A program made the position numbers and the translations under genes. From Cacconaster sp045617505 (GTDB lineage: Bacteria; Bacteroidota; Bacteroidia; Bacteroidales; UBA932): 9,295 nt of DNA. The stretch lies in the NCBI GenBank assembly GCA_045617505.1, contig JAZLIS010000048.1:1-9295 (forward strand). The letters run 5' to 3'. This document shows, piece by piece, positions 5,903 to 9,295 of the stretch (position 1 is its first letter; each line of letters begins with the position of its first letter). The notes below the pieces were generated by a model. That model was not told the origin of the DNA and made no database searches. It saw nothing but the letters and a program-made list of their open reading frames with translations.

Positions 5903-7288
5903 ATGGAAAAAATCGTTGAAATAGTCAATAATATTGTCTGGAGCCCCGCTCTGATAGTCCTTCTTATTTTCGCCGGTCTCTATTTCACTGTACGCACGCG
6001 CTGCGTCCAGATTCGCAGGCTTCCGACGATGGTCCGACTCCTGTTCAAAGACGGAAGGAAAAATAGTGGAGATAAATCATTGTCTTCATTTCAGGCATTC
6101 TGGATGGCTCTTTCCGGACGCGTCGGGACCGGCAACATAGTGGGCGTAGCAACTGCAATAGCACTTGGCGGTCCCGGGGCTGTGTTCTGGATGTGGATGA
6201 TAGCCTTTCTGGGCGCATCCACCGCTTTTACCGAATCGACACTTGCCAGCAAATACAGATTCACTCATAACGGGACTTTGCGCGGTGGCCCGGCAGAATA
6301 TATTTCCAAAGGCCTTCACTCGCCCTTTCTGGGTTCAGTCTTTGCCATACTGACCATACTGGGGTACGGCATGTTCTGCATTCTTGTCCATTCCAACAGC
6401 ATTTCAGGAGCATTCAGCAACGCATTCCATATCCCTGCCCCCGTCTCAGGAATTGTCATTGCAACACTCCTCGGACTTGTCATCATAGGGGGTATGTCCA
6501 GAATCGCAAAAGTAGCGGCTTTTGTAACCCCGCTTATGGCCGTGATTTATATTCTGATGTCAATTGTTATCATATTCATCAACATTGACTCTATCCCTCA
6601 TGTTTTCGGTCTTATATTCAGCAGCGCATTCGGAATAAGTCCGGTTTTCAGCGGCATATTGGGCAGTACCATTGCTATGGGAGTGAAGCGGGGACTGTTT
6701 TCGAACGAGGCCGGGGAAGGCGGCGGAGCCATCGTCTCAGGCTCAGCGAATGTCGATCACCCTGCAAAGCAAGGGCTTGTACAGGCATTCTCCGTCTATG
6801 TCGATACTCTGCTTGTCTGCACGGCAACTGCACTGATGATATTGAGTACTGACTGCTACAATGTTTTTGACCCCTCCGGAAACATTATTGTGGAAAATGC
6901 TCCGGAACTTGGCCGCAATTATGTGGCATTCACTCAAAGTGCAGTGGATTCTGTGTTCAACGGTATGGGGGGCTCATTCGTGGCAGTGGCTCTTGCGTTT
7001 TTTGCATTCACCACAATAATGGCATATTATGTCTATTCCGAGTCCAGCTTTACGTTCCTGTTCAGACAGAGCGGGAAGATGGGGGAGAAAAAAGAGAAAA
7101 CAATCCTGAGACTCTATCAGTTGATAATGGTGGCACTGGTCTTCGCCGGATCAATGATATCCTCCGATACAGTCTGGAAGATAGGGGACATAGGCATTGG
7201 CATTACCGCCTGGATAAACGTGATAGTCCTGCTGATTCTCTTCCCCGAAGCGCTGGCCCTGCTCAAGGATCTCGAAAGCAAGCAGTAA
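5903..7288 (+). CDS. Sodium:alanine/glycine symporter (AGCS family)
   Basis: This is a 461-residue inner-membrane transporter of the alanine or glycine:cation symporter family (TC 2.A.25), which takes up small neutral amino acids with sodium. It is full length for the family. Hydrophobic segments run throughout, starting at about residues 13-30. The family signatures are clear: GRVGTGNIVGVATAI (about 72-86) and the loop SNEAGEGGG (267-275), followed by the HPAKQGLVQ stretch and VDTLLVCTATALMIL. A cytoplasmic KMGEKKEK loop separates the last helices. The N-terminus MEKIVEIVNNIVWSP is normal for the family, so the start is secure. It has its own promoter and no partner genes; the next gene has a separate promoter. 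Exact substrate (Ala, Gly or D-Ala) cannot be decided. Confidence 0.93.
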   Translation: MEKIVEIVNNIVWSPALIVLLIFAGLYFTVRTRCVQIRRLPTMVRLLFKDGRKNSGDKSLSSFQAFWMALSGRVGTGNIVGVATAIALGGPGAVFWMWMIAFLGASTAFTESTLASKYRFTHNGTLRGGPAEYISKGLHSPFLGSVFAILTILGYGMFCILVHSNSISGAFSNAFHIPAPVSGIVIATLLGLVIIGGMSRIAKVAAFVTPLMAVIYILMSIVIIFINIDSIPHVFGLIFSSAFGISPVFSGILGSTIAMGVKRGLFSNEAGEGGGAIVSGSANVDHPAKQGLVQAFSVYVDTLLVCTATALMILSTDCYNVFDPSGNIIVENAPELGRNYVAFTQSAVDSVFNGMGGSFVAVALAFFAFTTIMAYYVYSESSFTFLFRQSGKMGEKKEKTILRLYQLIMVALVFAGSMISSDTVWKIGDIGIGITAWINVIVLLILFPEALALLKDLESKQ

Positions 7289-7320
7289 CGGAAGCCCGAT
7301 TTCCGTCGCAATCATTGCGA
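7289..7320 (+). other. Two tandem small hairpins after the symporter gene
   Basis: CGGAA (7289-7293) pairs with TTCCG (7301-7305), and immediately after it TCGCAA (7306-7311) pairs with TTGCGA (7315-7320). They begin right after the stop codon. The following sequence is A-rich rather than T-rich, so this is not a classical terminator. It may mark the transcript 3' end or be chance. Confidence 0.3.
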
Positions 7321-7360
7321 ATACAAAATTAAAAAAAGAGTCCCCTCATCAAGATTTTTG

Positions 7361-7368
7361 TAACTTTG
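7361..7368 (+). promoter_or_regulatory. -7 promoter box for the GH78 gene
   Basis: TAACTTTG is a perfect TAnnTTTG. It would give a short leader of about 12 nt before the ATG at 7387. The -33 region is A-rich with no clear TTTG. Confidence 0.55.
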
Positions 7369-7386
7369 GGGAAAACTGAGCACGGA

Positions 7387-9295
7387 ATGAAAACGAAATA
7401 TCTCCTGGCAGCAGCTGCCGTTGCAGTCGCATCTCTCTTCGTTCTGCTGACAAAACCGGCGATTGAGCCGACGGCACTGACCTGTGAACATGCCGTCAAC
7501 CCCTTCACTATCGATGAGGCGGCCCCCAGGCTCAGCTGGATAAACCTCTCGTCACGGAACGGTGAGTTCCAAACCGCCTACAGAATAAGGGTGGCCTCGA
7601 CAAGGAAGGGCCTTTTCAAGGCTGACCTGTGGGACAGCGGCAAAATCAAATCGGACCAATCCACGCTTGTCAGATATGCAGGAAAGGCTCTGGAGTCGAT
7701 GCAAGAGTGCTGGTGGCAGGTCTGCACTTGGGACTCCCGCGGCCGGCGTTCCCTCTGGAGCGAGCCCGCCTTCTGGGGAGCGGGCATTCTTGACGCAAAT
7801 CTCTGGAAAGCGGAGTGGATAGGAGCCCCCTGGCAGGGAGAGGAAGGGCGGGATCAGATTGAAGGCGCGCCGCACTCCCCCGCCCCCCTGCTCAGGAAAT
7901 CAGTGACAATAGAGAAAGCTGTGGCTTCGGCCAAGGCGTATGTGACAGGTCTGGGATTTTTCCAGTTCTATGTCAACGGGGAAAGGGTCTCCGATGCGGA
8001 GCTGACCCCCAATGAAACCTCATATACTTATCGGGAAGGGCTCCAGAACCATATGCTCGGACTTGACGGAAGCAAGTTCCGGGGATACAGGGTGCAGTAT
8101 TACGGCTATGACGTGACGGACCGGCTCCGTCAGGGTGAAAACGTCTTCGGAGCAATCCTGGGATGCGGATTTTTCGATACAAACAGCGGCTGGGTGCATT
8201 CCTACGGGTCTCCGCGGTTTTTCGGCCAGATATTCATACAATACGAAGACGGCTCATCCGAAGTGGTGACGAGCGACACGACCTGGCTTGCCCACAAAGG
8301 TCCCGTCACGGCCAATGGAATGTATGACGGCGAAACTTACGACGCCCGGCTCGAAGTGGACGGATGGTGCAGTCCGGGGACGGCCCTTGACAACGGATGG
8401 CTCCCCACCGCTCCGAAAAAAGCTCCGGACGGGAAACTCTGCGCGCACCACTACACCTCGGACCGCATAATGGAGAGAGTCAGCCCCAAAACAATCAGAG
8501 TATTGGAAGACGGCTCGCTGGAGGTTGATTTCGGGGATTATCTGACGGGATGGGTGCGTCTTGACAATCTGAACGGAAACGCCGGCGACTCAATCAAGAT
8601 AGAGTATCTCTGTGAATCCCCCGGCAACGGAGAAAACATATATGTCCTGAAAGGGAACGGCGCCGAGTCATACGCCGCGAGATTCACCTGGTTCTGCTTC
8701 GACAAGGTCAGGATTTCAAGCAATTCCGGCAATCCGGCTCCGGGCGACATCACGGCGGAGGCGGTATATGCCGACCTTGAGACTACAGGCCACTTCGCCT
8801 GTTCGAATGAACTTTTCAACCGCATCAATCATATCTGGTGGAGAAGCCAGACCGACAATATGCACCTCGGCGTTCCGACAGACTGCCCCCACAGGGAGAA
8901 AGGTCCCTACACCGGAGACGGGGAGGTTGCCTGCGTGACGGTGATGCATAATTTCGACGCCGCATCATTCTACACCAAATGGATGAGGGACATCTCGGAC
9001 TGTCAGGATGTCGAAACCGGTTACGTAACCAACGGAGCCCCCTGGCATCCCGGGTGCGGAGGCGGTGTCGGATGGGGAGCCGCGATGAACGTCATCCCCT
9101 GGGAATTCTATCTCCACTACGGTGACAGAGACATTTTGGAAGAGCATTATCACGCTATGACCGAGCATATCCGCAATATGCGCGGCTGGATGCTTGAGGA
9201 CGGGACGATGCATCAGAAGATGCACGACCCGAAAGACCCGATATATTTCTTCAACCTGGGTGACTGGTTGCCGCCATACGAACTTCCGGATGACG
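7387..9295 (+). CDS. GH78 alpha-L-rhamnosidase, 3'-truncated by window end
   Basis: The first 636 residues of an exported alpha-L-rhamnosidase are visible, running off the right edge. Residues 1-22 form a hydrophobic signal or anchor with no nearby lipobox cysteine. A fibronectin-like N-domain (about 28-135; PTALTCEHAVNPFTI, APRLSW) is followed by the Bac_rhamnosid_N jelly-roll (about 139-270; LWKAEWIG, FYVNGERVSDAELTP) and a second beta-sandwich (about 370-470; LEVDFGDYLTGWVRL). The (alpha/alpha)6 catalytic barrel then begins (about 475 onward). The signature VPTDCPHREKGPYTGDGE holds D499, E504 and D511, spaced as the essential D567, E572 and D579 of Bacillus RhaB; E504 is the likely general acid. 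The general base and C-terminal domain lie beyond the window. It removes terminal alpha-L-rhamnose from glycans or glycosides. It is transcribed separately from the symporter. Confidence 0.92.
   Translation, partial: MKTKYLLAAAAVAVASLFVLLTKPAIEPTALTCEHAVNPFTIDEAAPRLSWINLSSRNGEFQTAYRIRVASTRKGLFKADLWDSGKIKSDQSTLVRYAGKALESMQECWWQVCTWDSRGRRSLWSEPAFWGAGILDANLWKAEWIGAPWQGEEGRDQIEGAPHSPAPLLRKSVTIEKAVASAKAYVTGLGFFQFYVNGERVSDAELTPNETSYTYREGLQNHMLGLDGSKFRGYRVQYYGYDVTDRLRQGENVFGAILGCGFFDTNSGWVHSYGSPRFFGQIFIQYEDGSSEVVTSDTTWLAHKGPVTANGMYDGETYDARLEVDGWCSPGTALDNGWLPTAPKKAPDGKLCAHHYTSDRIMERVSPKTIRVLEDGSLEVDFGDYLTGWVRLDNLNGNAGDSIKIEYLCESPGNGENIYVLKGNGAESYAARFTWFCFDKVRISSNSGNPAPGDITAEAVYADLETTGHFACSNELFNRINHIWWRSQTDNMHLGVPTDCPHREKGPYTGDGEVACVTVMHNFDAASFYTKWMRDISDCQDVETGYVTNGAPWHPGCGGGVGWGAAMNVIPWEFYLHYGDRDILEEHYHAMTEHIRNMRGWMLEDGTMHQKMHDPKDPIYFFNLGDWLPPYELPDD

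Overview
The window looks like a chromosomal segment of a Bacteroidota bacterium, most likely a gut-type Bacteroidales. Four lines of evidence support this: perfect matches to the Bacteroides -7 promoter box (TAnnTTTG) ahead of five transcription units; a small acidic DUF2795 protein of the type common in this phylum; secreted GH97 and GH78 glycoside hydrolases; and a tRNA gene with no encoded CCA. No genus can be named from this stretch.

Layout. Positions 1-228 are AT-rich and non-coding, with a nested palindrome at the left edge and a textbook promoter before the DUF2795 gene (229-450, +). A Tat-exported Gfo/Idh/MocA oxidoreductase follows (613-1941, +). It converges on a three-gene minus-strand operon read from 5580 down to 1998: a small outer-membrane beta-barrel protein, a calcineurin-like metallophosphoesterase lipoprotein, and a GH97 glycosidase of the retaining alpha-galactosidase type. 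Just upstream of that operon is a minus-strand tRNA-Pro (5664-5737). The hairpin of its terminator overlaps the operon's promoter. On the other side of the tRNA, reading away from it, is a full-length sodium:alanine/glycine symporter (AGCS family, 5903-7288, +). The last gene is a GH78 alpha-L-rhamnosidase (7387 to the window end, +), cut off before its catalytic base.

How the genes fit together. GH97, GH78 and the exported sugar-type oxidoreductase all suggest periplasmic breakdown of plant or host glycans carrying terminal galactose/arabinose and rhamnose. They lie in separate transcription units, and no SusC/SusD pair is visible, so this is not a classical polysaccharide utilization locus within the window. 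The symporter and DUF2795 gene look like housekeeping neighbours.

No clearly new multi-gene system is visible. The observations most worth following are: (1) two copies of one roughly 40-bp palindromic element, each 3' of a stop codon and in the same orientation as that gene; (2) a tRNA-Pro whose anticodon reads AGG, unusual for bacteria; (3) the terminator/promoter overlap at the tRNA-operon junction; and (4) the barrel-phosphoesterase-GH97 gene set.
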